A stretch of 64,000 nucleotides of DNA, taken from positions 1,659,763 through 1,723,762 of the forward strand of contig NZ_QRDP01000004.1 in NCBI RefSeq assembly GCF_003385775.1, read 5' to 3'. Both the position numbers and the translations under genes were made by a program. Position 1 is the first letter of the stretch. Every line of letters begins with the position of its first letter. Source of the DNA: Parasphingopyxis lamellibrachiae. Lineage in GTDB: Bacteria; Pseudomonadota; Alphaproteobacteria; Sphingomonadales; Sphingomonadaceae. Under the pieces are notes generated by a model, which worked only from the letters and a program-made list of their open reading frames with translations, was not told where the DNA came from and made no database searches. Shown piece by piece: positions 1 through 7,558 of the stretch.

Positions 1-60
1 AAATCCGGGCGCATCGCTATCCGCGTCGCTGAGAGAAACCGAGGCAATGGTATCGGGCAA
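1..60 (-). CDS. Possible start of a gene running off the left edge (isopenicillin N synthase-like?)
   Basis: The minus strand is open from a TTG codon at 60-58 to the window edge, about 20 codons. An AGGA lies about 7 nt upstream of the TTG. The predicted N-terminus begins MPDTIASVSLSD. This resembles, from memory, the start of 2-oxoglutarate/Fe(II) oxygenases of the isopenicillin N synthase type in sphingomonads. No catalytic residue is visible, so both the family and the reality of the gene are guesses from a short stretch. Confidence 0.25.
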   Translation of the reverse strand, partial: MPDTIASVSLSDADSDAPGF

Positions 61-108
61 GAGGCAATCCTGTGAGCAATCTGTGAAATCCGAATGACAC
101 AGGGCTTA

Positions 109-1350
109 TCAGCTAAGCAAGAGCCCCGCGAGCGCCGCGCTCATCAGATTGGCGAGAGACCCCGCGGCGAGCGCCTTCAGGCCGAGCTTTGCGATCACCG
201 GGCGCTGGTTCGGCGCAAGGCCGCCGGTAACCGCCATCTGGATCGCGATCGAACTGAAATTGGCAAAGCCGCACAGCGAGAAGGTGACGATCGCGTAGCT
301 GCGCGGTGTGAGCTGCCCTTCCATCCCGCCCAGACTGATAAAGGCGACGAACTCGTTGAGCACGACCTTTTCGCCGAACAGGCTGCCGGCAAGGCCCGCC
401 TCTTCCCAAGGCACGCCGATCAGGAACATGATCGGCGCGAAAATATAGCCAAGGAGCTGCTGGAAGGTCAGTGCTTCATAACCGAACCAGCCGCCGATAC
501 CCGCGAGCAATCCGTTTGCCAGCGCAACGAGCGCGACAAAGGCGAGCAGCATCGCGCCCACGGCAACCGCGAGCTTTACGCCCGTCTGCGCGCCCTGGGC
601 GGCCGCCATAATGACATTGGCCGGGGCCGGCTCCTCTTGCGAATCGACGGGCTGGGCATCGGGTTCGTCACAAGCGCCCGGCGCATCGGGCATGATGATC
701 TTCGCCATCAATATGCCGCCGGGAGCGGACATGAAGGCCGCGGCGAGCAGGAAGGGCAGCGCCTCGCTGCCGAGCAGCGCCGCATAAGCCGCAAGAATCG
801 TTCCCGCGACGCCGGCCATGCCGACAGCCATCATCGTGAACAGCTGCGCTTCGGTCAGCGAGGCCAGATAGGGGCGGATCACCAGCGGCGATTCGCTCTG
901 GCCGACGAAAATATTGGCCGCCGCGCCCAGCGATTCCACACGCGTGATCCCGGTAACAAGCTGGATCGCGCCGCCGACCCATTTCACGATCAGCTGCATG
1001 ATGCCGAGATAATAGAGGATCGAAATCAGCGAGGCGAAAAAGATGATCACGGTCAGCGCGGAAAGGGCGAAACTGTTGCCCCCCATCTCGGGCGAGGCCA
1101 TCGGCCCGAAAATGAAGTTCGTTCCCTCCTGCGCATAGCCGAGCAAATTACTCACGCCGCGCGATGCGCCTTCGATTCCCGCCCTGCCCCATGGCGTATA
1201 CAGGACAAGAACCGCCATTCCCGCCTGCAGGCCGAAAGCGGCGCCAACGACCCGCAGCCGGATCGCCTTGCGGTTGGAAGACAGCAGGAAAGCCATGAGC
1301 AGGATCACCGCGATCCCCGCCAGGCTCATCAGGATGGAAGACGCGTTCAT
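109..1350 (-). CDS. CNT-family (NupC-like) nucleoside transporter
   Basis: A 413-residue polytopic inner-membrane protein that should import nucleosides with a cation. The sequence is a run of hydrophobic segments with the concentrative-transporter signature [14 protein letters not shown] near the middle, matching the NupC GQ-(S/T)-E-x-PL motif. The C-terminal half has a NEFVAF segment and a final Gly/Ala-rich helix. The ATG at 1350 was preferred to a start 20 codons upstream because the leader is basic and because it sits one base after the stop of the LOG gene. The gene is third in an operon with adenosine kinase and LOG, which suggests purine nucleosides as substrate. Family assignment is firm; substrate is inferred from context. 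Confidence 0.86.
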   Translation of the reverse strand: MNASSILMSLAGIAVILLMAFLLSSNRKAIRLRVVGAAFGLQAGMAVLVLYTPWGRAGIEGASRGVSNLLGYAQEGTNFIFGPMASPEMGGNSFALSALTVIIFFASLISILYYLGIMQLIVKWVGGAIQLVTGITRVESLGAAANIFVGQSESPLVIRPYLASLTEAQLFTMMAVGMAGVAGTILAAYAALLGSEALPFLLAAAFMSAPGGILMAKIIMPDAPGACDEPDAQPVDSQEEPAPANVIMAAAQGAQTGVKLAVAVGAMLLAFVALVALANGLLAGIGGWFGYEALTFQQLLGYIFAPIMFLIGVPWEEAGLAGSLFGEKVVLNEFVAFISLGGMEGQLTPRSYAIVTFSLCGFANFSSIAIQMAVTGGLAPNQRPVIAKLGLKALAAGSLANLMSAALAGLLLS

Positions 1351-1351
1351 A

Positions 1352-1921
1352 TTACCAGACCATCCCCTTCTCGGCCCCGTTTTCCGCGGTTTCGAGCTGT
1401 GTGATTGCATCGTTTATATCGGTGGCGACGAGCAGATGCCCGCGCCGCGCCGGGGAAATGAACCCGCTTTCGACAACCTGGTCGATAAAGCTGATCATCG
1501 AATCCCAGAACCCGGCAACATTGAGCAGCAGGAAGGGCTTGGCATGATAGCCGAGCGCATTCCAGGACCAGGCCTCGAACAGTTCGTCCAGCGTGCCGAC
1601 GCCGCCCGGCATCGCCACAAAACCATCGCAAAGGTCCGTCATCTTCGCCTTGCGCTCATGCATGGACGGCACGATGTGCAGTTCCGTCAGGCCCCGATGC
1701 GCAACCTCCAGATCGACGAGCGCTTCCGGGATCACTCCATGGACTTCGCCCTTGGCCTCGAGAACGGCATCGGCGATCACGCCCATCAGGCCGAGCTTCC
1801 CGCCGCCATAGACCAAGCCGATATCCCGTGCCGCCATTTCGCGGCCAAGAGCCACGGCGGCCTCGGCAAATTTCGGCTCCGCACCGGAATTCGACCCACA
1901 ATACACGGCCAGTCTACGCAT
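1352..1921 (-). CDS. LOG-family (TIGR00730) nucleoside-5'-monophosphate phosphoribohydrolase
   Basis: A 189-residue Rossmann-fold protein. It carries the LOG signature PGGVGTLDE at residues 105-113 and the upstream MHERK segment at 88-92, both phosphoribohydrolase active-site elements. It starts with the typical [13 protein letters not shown] enzymes cleave cytokinin riboside monophosphates or AMP to the free base and ribose 5-phosphate. Lying between adenosine kinase (68 nt upstream) and a nucleoside transporter (1 nt downstream), the likelier job here is AMP breakdown within purine salvage. The older label lysine decarboxylase is not supported. Confidence 0.9.
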   Translation of the reverse strand: MRRLAVYCGSNSGAEPKFAEAAVALGREMAARDIGLVYGGGKLGLMGVIADAVLEAKGEVHGVIPEALVDLEVAHRGLTELHIVPSMHERKAKMTDLCDGFVAMPGGVGTLDELFEAWSWNALGYHAKPFLLLNVAGFWDSMISFIDQVVESGFISPARRGHLLVATDINDAITQLETAENGAEKGMVW

Positions 1922-1989
1922 TCTCGTTCGCCCCCCTCAAAGGCTCGCCAGGCCGTTGGCATGCAGACCGGCGCGCCACTTGTAAACGG

Positions 1990-2976
1990 TCAATCAGCCG
2001 CAAGCTGGGTCAACGCACCGCGCGGCCGCGCGCCATATTCGGCAATAACCTCGGCCGCCGTCGCCGCGCCAAGCGCAAGACTGGCCTCAAGCGGCCTTCC
2101 CCGGGCATGGGCGATGAGAAAGCCGGCCGCAAACAGATCGCCGGCGCCGGTCGTATCGACCAGAGCACGCGGCGGAACGGCGGGGACCGACACGGTTTCA
2201 CCATCCCGGATTGCCGTTGCCCCGTCAGCACCGCAGGTGATCACGCAAAGACCGACAGTCCTGGCAAGCTCCACCATTGCGGCATCGAGATCATCGATCC
2301 CGGCCAGCGCGCGGGCTTCCTCCGCATTGCCGAACAGGATATCGATCCTCCCGCTTCGCACAAATTCGACGAAATCCTTACGGTGCCGGCCGATACAGGC
2401 GATGTCGGAAAGGGTGAAGGCCACGGCCCGGCCCGCCTCATGCGCCATGTCGGCCGCCTGCTGCATGGCGATGCGCGGTTTCTCATGATCCCAGAGATAG
2501 GCTTCGAGATAGAGGATGGTTGCTCGTGCAATCTGGTCCGCATCGACCGCATCGACCGACAGATGTTCGGACGCGCCGCGATAGGTGTTCATCGTGCGCT
2601 GTGCATCGGGCGTTACGAGGATCAGGCAGCGCCCGGTGCTGATATCGCCAGCGAGCGGTGGGGTCGCGAAGGTGACGCCCTGGGCACGGATATCGTGGGT
2701 GAAGATCGTGCCGAGCTGATCCGGTCCCACCTGCCCCACAAAGGCTGCCCGGCCGCCAAGCGCCGCGATCCCCGCCATGCTGTTGGCCGCGGACCCGCCG
2801 CTTGTCTCCTGCGCGGGGCCCATCCGCGCATAGAGCCGGTCAGCCGCATCCCCGCTCAGAACACGCATCGATCCTTTCGGCACATCTTCCGCTGCGAGAA
2901 ACGCGTCGTCGGTCGGCGCAATCACATCGACCACGGCATCGCCAATCGCCAGAACGTCATATTCGGTATCGGTCAA
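1990..2976 (-). CDS. Adenosine kinase (PfkB/ribokinase family)
   Basis: A 328-residue cytosolic sugar/nucleoside kinase that phosphorylates adenosine to AMP with ATP. Visible motifs are the substrate-side GGSAANS at 60-66, FGNAEE at about 215-220, and the PfkB anion hole and catalytic base DTTGAGD ending at Asp280. The start is a TTG at 2976 with a strong GAGGGG about 5 nt upstream; there is no suitable in-frame ATG. It is first in a minus-strand operon with LOG and a CNT transporter, and divergent from the YhhQ-like gene. The architecture matches alphaproteobacterial adenosine kinases, though other PfkB substrates cannot be excluded. Confidence 0.88.
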   Translation of the reverse strand: MTDTEYDVLAIGDAVVDVIAPTDDAFLAAEDVPKGSMRVLSGDAADRLYARMGPAQETSGGSAANSMAGIAALGGRAAFVGQVGPDQLGTIFTHDIRAQGVTFATPPLAGDISTGRCLILVTPDAQRTMNTYRGASEHLSVDAVDADQIARATILYLEAYLWDHEKPRIAMQQAADMAHEAGRAVAFTLSDIACIGRHRKDFVEFVRSGRIDILFGNAEEARALAGIDDLDAAMVELARTVGLCVITCGADGATAIRDGETVSVPAVPPRALVDTTGAGDLFAAGFLIAHARGRPLEASLALGAATAAEVIAEYGARPRGALTQLAAD

Positions 2977-3033
2977 ACGGCCCCTCTTTTCTTGGCTCTT
3001 TTGTTGGAACGGCGAACAGGATAGGGATTTGCG

Positions 3034-3708
3034 ATGTCGACTATACCAACTCCAGCGCCGCTATCGCGCTCGCTCTTCATCTTTTCAATCCTTTATGGCG
3101 GCATGACCTGTATCGCCGGCGTATTGGCCTTCAAGCAGGTCGCGCTCGGGCCGCTCGCAGTGGAGGCGGGCATATTCGCCTTCCTGATGCTCGTCGTCAT
3201 ATCCAGCACGGTGGCGCAGCTCCACGGCCCAAAAACGGCCAACTGGCTGGTATTGTTCGGATTTTTCCCGCTGGCATTGTCGGTGTTGCTCATTTTCCTT
3301 GTACTCTCGCTACCGGCCTCAATCGAGATGCCGGCAGACAATATCACAGCTTTTGAACGGGTCTTGTCGCAAACGCCGCGGATCATGATCGCGGGGCCCA
3401 TCGCCTACGGCGTTTCGCTGTTCCTCAATGTCAAAATATTCTCGGCGCTGCGCGGCGCGGCCGGCGACAGCAGCTTTGGCGTGATGGTCCGCGGCGCCAT
3501 TGCCTCGGCCCTCAGCCAGACCATCGATACGGTGATATTCATCTCGGTCGCCTTTTACGGCCAGTTCCCGATCGGTTCGCTGATTGCCGGGCAGATGCTG
3601 GCCAAGGTCGTGCTCTCCGCAATCCTCGTGCCGCCGCTGATCTTCGGCCTGGTGAAACTGGCCAGAAGGCTGGATCGTTCTCCAGCCCAGGACATGCCGG
3701 CCGAATAG
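3034..3708 (+). CDS. yhhQ: YhhQ/VUT-family queuosine-precursor transporter
   Basis: A 224-residue inner-membrane protein with about six hydrophobic segments. The late helix contains ASALSQTIDTVIF, a hallmark of the COG1738 (YhhQ/VUT) family that imports queuosine precursors such as preQ0 for tRNA modification. The following VAFYGQFP and the closing KVVLSAILVPP helix also fit. An AGGGAT lies a few bases before the ATG. The 57-nt region shared with the divergent adenosine kinase gene is too short to show a riboswitch. Confidence 0.84.
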   Translation: MSTIPTPAPLSRSLFIFSILYGGMTCIAGVLAFKQVALGPLAVEAGIFAFLMLVVISSTVAQLHGPKTANWLVLFGFFPLALSVLLIFLVLSLPASIEMPADNITAFERVLSQTPRIMIAGPIAYGVSLFLNVKIFSALRGAAGDSSFGVMVRGAIASALSQTIDTVIFISVAFYGQFPIGSLIAGQMLAKVVLSAILVPPLIFGLVKLARRLDRSPAQDMPAE

Positions 3709-3898
3709 CGCCGCGCCGGCTTGGCAGGGATCGCATACGCGCCAGCACATCTCGGGCCGATCCATAGTTGCAAGCGGGCCACGCCCCAGAACAGATTTAC
3801 GTTAACGGCAACCAACGTGCATGCCAGCCCCGAATCCCCCTTTTTTGTTGCTGACGGTCGTGTAAGTAAGATTCCAAAAGCGCCGAGGAGATCGCCCG

Positions 3899-5095
3899 AT
3901 GAATCTGGAATTCAGCCCCGAAGAACAAGCTTTCCGCAAAGAAGTGCGGGCCTTTATCGAAGAAAATTATCCCAAACAGGCTTCGGCAGACAGCCTGCGG
4001 GACGATATGTCGGCCGAGGAACTTGTCGCCTGGCACAAGATATTGGGAAAAAAGGGCTGGTCGGTTCCCGCCTGGCCGGAACAATATGGCGGTACCGGCT
4101 GGACGCCGACCCAGCGCTACATCTGGGGCGAGGAAAATGCCCGGGTCAACGCGATCATGCCGCTGCCCTTCGGCACCTCGATGGTCGGTCCGGTAATCTA
4201 TACCTTTGGCAATGAAGCGCAGAAAGAACAGCATCTTCCCGGCATCCGCAGCGGCAATGTCTGGTGGTGTCAGGGCTATTCCGAGCCCGGCGCCGGGTCC
4301 GATCTCGCATCGCTGAAAACCACGGCCGTGCGCGACGGCGATCATTATGTGATCAATGGCCAGAAAACCTGGACGACGCTTGCCCAGCATGCAGATTGGG
4401 GTTTCTTCCTGTGCCGCACCGATCCGGACGCCGCCAAACCGCAGGAAGGCATCAGCTTCATCCTTGTCGACATGAAAACGCCGGGCATCGAAGTGCGGCC
4501 GATCAAGCTCATCGACGGCGGTTACGAAGTCAACGAAACCTGGCTCACCGACGTTCGTGTCCCGGTCGAAAACCTGATCGGCGAAGAGAATAAGGGCTGG
4601 ACCTATGCCAAATTCCTGCTCGCCCATGAGCGCTCCGGAATTGCCGGGGTTGCCCGGTCCAAGCGCGGCATCGAGCAGCTGCGCGATATCGCCAAGTCTG
4701 AGGTGCTGGACGGCAAGCCGCTGATCGAGGATTTCGATTTTGCGCGTAAAGTCAGCCAGCTCGAAATCGACCTCGCGGCGCTTGAGATAACCGAACTGCG
4801 TACCCTGGCCGGGGAACAGGCCGGGCGCGGGCCGGGGCCGGAAAGCTCGATCCTCAAGATCAAGGGCACCGAGATCCAGCAACGCCTGACCGAGCTCGCG
4901 CTCGAAGCGGTCGGCCATTACGGCACCCCCTATTACCGCGCCGTCGCCGATGCCGGATCGAACGAATATCCGATCGGGCCGGACTATGCGCAGCACAGTG
5001 CGGGTTCCTATTTCAACATGCGCAAGACATCGATCTATGGCGGGTCCAACGAGATCCAGCGCAACATCATCACCAAAATGATTCTCGGCCTTTAG
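3899..5095 (+). CDS. Acyl-CoA dehydrogenase, first of a tandem pair
   Basis: A 398-residue FAD-dependent acyl-CoA dehydrogenase that should introduce the alpha-beta double bond in an acyl-CoA thioester. It has the N-terminal helical domain, the FAD/acyl-binding stretch CQGYSEPGAGSDLASL in the central beta domain, and the C-terminal YGGSNEIQRNII. A glycine occupies the position of the medium-chain enzyme's catalytic Glu (YEG becomes YGG), so the base must come from elsewhere or from a partner subunit. GAGGAG precedes the ATG. A second, divergent dehydrogenase follows after 35 bp. Substrate is unknown. Confidence 0.88.
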   Translation: MNLEFSPEEQAFRKEVRAFIEENYPKQASADSLRDDMSAEELVAWHKILGKKGWSVPAWPEQYGGTGWTPTQRYIWGEENARVNAIMPLPFGTSMVGPVIYTFGNEAQKEQHLPGIRSGNVWWCQGYSEPGAGSDLASLKTTAVRDGDHYVINGQKTWTTLAQHADWGFFLCRTDPDAAKPQEGISFILVDMKTPGIEVRPIKLIDGGYEVNETWLTDVRVPVENLIGEENKGWTYAKFLLAHERSGIAGVARSKRGIEQLRDIAKSEVLDGKPLIEDFDFARKVSQLEIDLAALEITELRTLAGEQAGRGPGPESSILKIKGTEIQQRLTELALEAVGHYGTPYYRAVADAGSNEYPIGPDYAQHSAGSYFNMRKTSIYGGSNEIQRNIITKMILGL

Positions 5096-5130
5096 TCGAA
5101 GCCTAAGCCAGAGAAGCCGGGAGAAAATTT

Positions 5131-6267
5131 GTGGATTTCAATTTTACCGACGAACAGACAATGGTGCGCGACAGCCTGAACCGGCTGGTGCGCGAAAATT
5201 ACGACTTCGAAACGCGCCGGGCCGCAATCGAAAGCGAAAGCGGCTGGCGGCCGGAAATATGGGCGCAGCTGGCCGAACTGGGTTTGCTCGGCATGCCGTT
5301 TTCCGAAGCCGATGGCGGCTTTGGCGGCGGGGCGATCGATTCGCTGATCGTGATGGAAGAATTCGGCAAAGGCCTTGTCGTCGAACCCTTTGTGCCGACC
5401 GTGGTCTGCGCGGGCGGGTTCTTCAAACATGCCGGAACCGATGCCCAGAAGGCCGAGCATATTGGCGGGATTGTCGATGGCAGCCGGATCTATGCTTTCG
5501 CCTATGCGGAGCCGCGCGGCCGCTACGACCTTGCCGACCTCGAAACCACGGCGAAGCGCGACGGGGACGGCTATGTCCTTAATGGTCACAAGGCAGTCGT
5601 CATCGGCGCGCCCTGGGCCTCCCATCTCGTCGTCACCGCTCGGACGTCCGGCGAGCGCCGCGACCGCGACGGCATTTCCGTCTTTGTGGTGGATAAATCG
5701 GCCAAGGGCATCGTCACGCGCGATTATCCGACAGTGGACGGCCGGCGGGCTTCGGAAATCTATTTCGAGAATGTCGCCGTGCCCGCTGAGGCGCTGATCG
5801 GGGAAGAGGGCAAGGCCCTGCCGCTTATCGGACTGGTCACGGACGAGGCGATTGCCGCGCTATGCGCCGAAGCCTGCGGCGCGATGAAAGTCGCGCATGA
5901 GATGACGGTCGAATATTCGCGGCAGCGCAAACAGTTCGGCACGCCGATCGGCAAGTTCCAGGTGCTCCAGCACCGGATGGTCGACATGTTCACCGAATAT
6001 GAGCAGTCGGTCTCCATGGCCTATCTCGCGACACTGAAACTTGGCGAGGATTCCCGCGACCGCAAGCTTGCCGTGGCCGCCGCAAAAGTCCGTATCGGGC
6101 AGGCAGCGCACCATATCGGGCAGGAAGCCATCCAGATCCATGGCGGCATGGGCATGACGGACGAGCTCGCCATCGGCCATTATTTCAAGCGCCTGACGGT
6201 CTTCGATTCCGAATTCGGCAATGTCGATCATCACATGAAACGGCATGTGGCGCTGAGCAGCAGCTAG
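5131..6267 (+). CDS. Acyl-CoA dehydrogenase, second of a tandem pair
   Basis: A 378-residue acyl-CoA dehydrogenase starting from GTG at 5131, preceded by CGGGAGAA. The three family domains are present, with IQIHGGMGMTDE in the C-terminal helical domain. The FAD-domain signature is weak (FAYAEPRGRYDL in place of the usual TEPxxGSD). It does not end in the usual YxGTxEI segment. Divergence from its neighbour, immediate co-transcription and complementary loss of motifs resemble the alpha2beta2 dehydrogenases of steroid and side-chain degradation, where two adjacent genes make one enzyme. That pairing is an inference. Confidence 0.86.
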   Translation: MDFNFTDEQTMVRDSLNRLVRENYDFETRRAAIESESGWRPEIWAQLAELGLLGMPFSEADGGFGGGAIDSLIVMEEFGKGLVVEPFVPTVVCAGGFFKHAGTDAQKAEHIGGIVDGSRIYAFAYAEPRGRYDLADLETTAKRDGDGYVLNGHKAVVIGAPWASHLVVTARTSGERRDRDGISVFVVDKSAKGIVTRDYPTVDGRRASEIYFENVAVPAEALIGEEGKALPLIGLVTDEAIAALCAEACGAMKVAHEMTVEYSRQRKQFGTPIGKFQVLQHRMVDMFTEYEQSVSMAYLATLKLGEDSRDRKLAVAAAKVRIGQAAHHIGQEAIQIHGGMGMTDELAIGHYFKRLTVFDSEFGNVDHHMKRHVALSSS

Positions 6268-6296
6268 CCCCTGTAACGCATCCCGCTAACTCATCG

Positions 6297-6328
6297 CGCC
6301 GCCATCAGCCCCTGTGGCGATGGCGGCG
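6297..6328. terminator. GC-rich hairpin between convergent genes, possible bidirectional terminator
   Basis: A perfect 10-bp inverted repeat, CGCCGCCATC at 6297-6306 and GATGGCGGCG at 6319-6328, flanks a 12-nt loop. It sits in the short gap between the plus-strand dehydrogenase and the minus-strand MDR gene, where a two-way terminator would be expected. There is no clean T-run on either side. Confidence 0.45.
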
Positions 6329-6351
6329 GCTGAGCCCTTCATTCTTTCCGA

Positions 6352-7482
6352 TCAGTCCTTTTGCGGACAGACCAAGAATTTCTCACCGGTGGTCTTTGCG
6401 TAGTAGCGCGCGACCACATCGGACTGCAGCGCCTCGACCAGCGAGATTTCGTCCGTGTAATGGCTGGCAAAGGTCGTTTTGAGTTCGGCCACGACGCGCG
6501 TGCGCAGCCGTTCGCCGACCTCGGCTCCCGCCTTGGCGAGGAAATTGGGCAGCAGCCAGCCGCCGACACCCCAGGCCATCCCGTAACCGCGGCTCAGCAC
6601 CGTCGGCGAGACATCGAGACCGCCATAGAGATAAACCTGCTTGTGCGCGACCGAACCATAAATGCTGTAGGCACCCGGCGTACGCGCGGCGGCCGCTTCC
6701 ATCGCGCTCAGAATCTTGGATGCCAGTTCGCCGCCGCCGGTCGCGTCAAAGGCCAAAGTCGCGCCGGTCGCATGGACGGCATCGGTCAGATCGGCCTGAA
6801 AGGTCTCGCTGCTGCTGTCGCAGACATATTTGGCGCCCATATCGCGCAGCAGCTCGGCCTGTTCCGGACGGCGGACCACATTCACAAGCTCGACGCCATC
6901 GGCCTGGCAGATTCGGTTGAGCATCTGGCCGAGATTGGAAGCCGCCGCTGTATGGACGAGCGCCGTATGCCCCTCCATCCGCATTGTTTCCAGCATCGAC
7001 AAAGCGGTAAGCGGATTGACGAAGCAGGATGCGCCGTCTTTCGCTGTATGTTCCGGCAACAATGGCATGCACATGGCGGCAGGCAGGCAGCGATATTCCG
7101 CATACATCGCACCGCCCATCACCGCGACGGTCTTGCCCATCAGCGCCTCGGCGCCTTCTCCCGCAGCGACAACGGTTCCCGCGCCTTCATTGCCAACCGG
7201 CAGTTGCTGGCCGATGCGCGCCTTCATCACCCCCATCCCCTGCGGCGACACCGGGGCGGTGAGCACCGTGGCGCTTCCTTCACCGGTGGAGCTGCACTCG
7301 GCCATGCTGGCCCAGCCGAACATCACACCCTGATCGGAAGGATTTATCGGCGAAGCCTCCACCCGGACGAGAACCTCCCCGGCCTTGGGGGTCGGCATGG
7401 GCTGCTCGACCAGTTCCATCCGAAGCTCAGCACCTTCGCTCACGGTGGACATCATCTGCAGATAGGTTTCGGGTAGGGGCAT
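6352..7482 (-). CDS. Medium-chain dehydrogenase/reductase (zinc-free quinone-oxidoreductase-like)
   Basis: A 376-residue MDR-superfamily protein: a GroES-like N-terminal domain (EVLVRVEASPINPSD), then a Rossmann domain with a VHTAAASNLGQM nucleotide-binding turn and a DATGGGE loop. The cysteine and histidine ligands of zinc alcohol dehydrogenases are absent, so it is more like NAD(P)H quinone oxidoreductases or enoyl reductases. It is monocistronic and convergent with the dehydrogenase pair. Substrate cannot be told. Confidence 0.8.
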   Translation of the reverse strand: MPLPETYLQMMSTVSEGAELRMELVEQPMPTPKAGEVLVRVEASPINPSDQGVMFGWASMAECSSTGEGSATVLTAPVSPQGMGVMKARIGQQLPVGNEGAGTVVAAGEGAEALMGKTVAVMGGAMYAEYRCLPAAMCMPLLPEHTAKDGASCFVNPLTALSMLETMRMEGHTALVHTAAASNLGQMLNRICQADGVELVNVVRRPEQAELLRDMGAKYVCDSSSETFQADLTDAVHATGATLAFDATGGGELASKILSAMEAAAARTPGAYSIYGSVAHKQVYLYGGLDVSPTVLSRGYGMAWGVGGWLLPNFLAKAGAEVGERLRTRVVAELKTTFASHYTDEISLVEALQSDVVARYYAKTTGEKFLVCPQKD

Positions 7483-7558
7483 CGGGTTCTCCTGAATTTC
7501 GGTTTCGATAAACTACCTACAATGTTTGGCTGGCCCTGTCTTGCGATTATGCACGCCC

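Noticed and set aside
94-1404. 436-codon open frame on the plus strand
   Set aside because: Antisense shadow of the nucleoside transporter, with a composition dominated by Arg, His and Gln and no ribosome-binding site.
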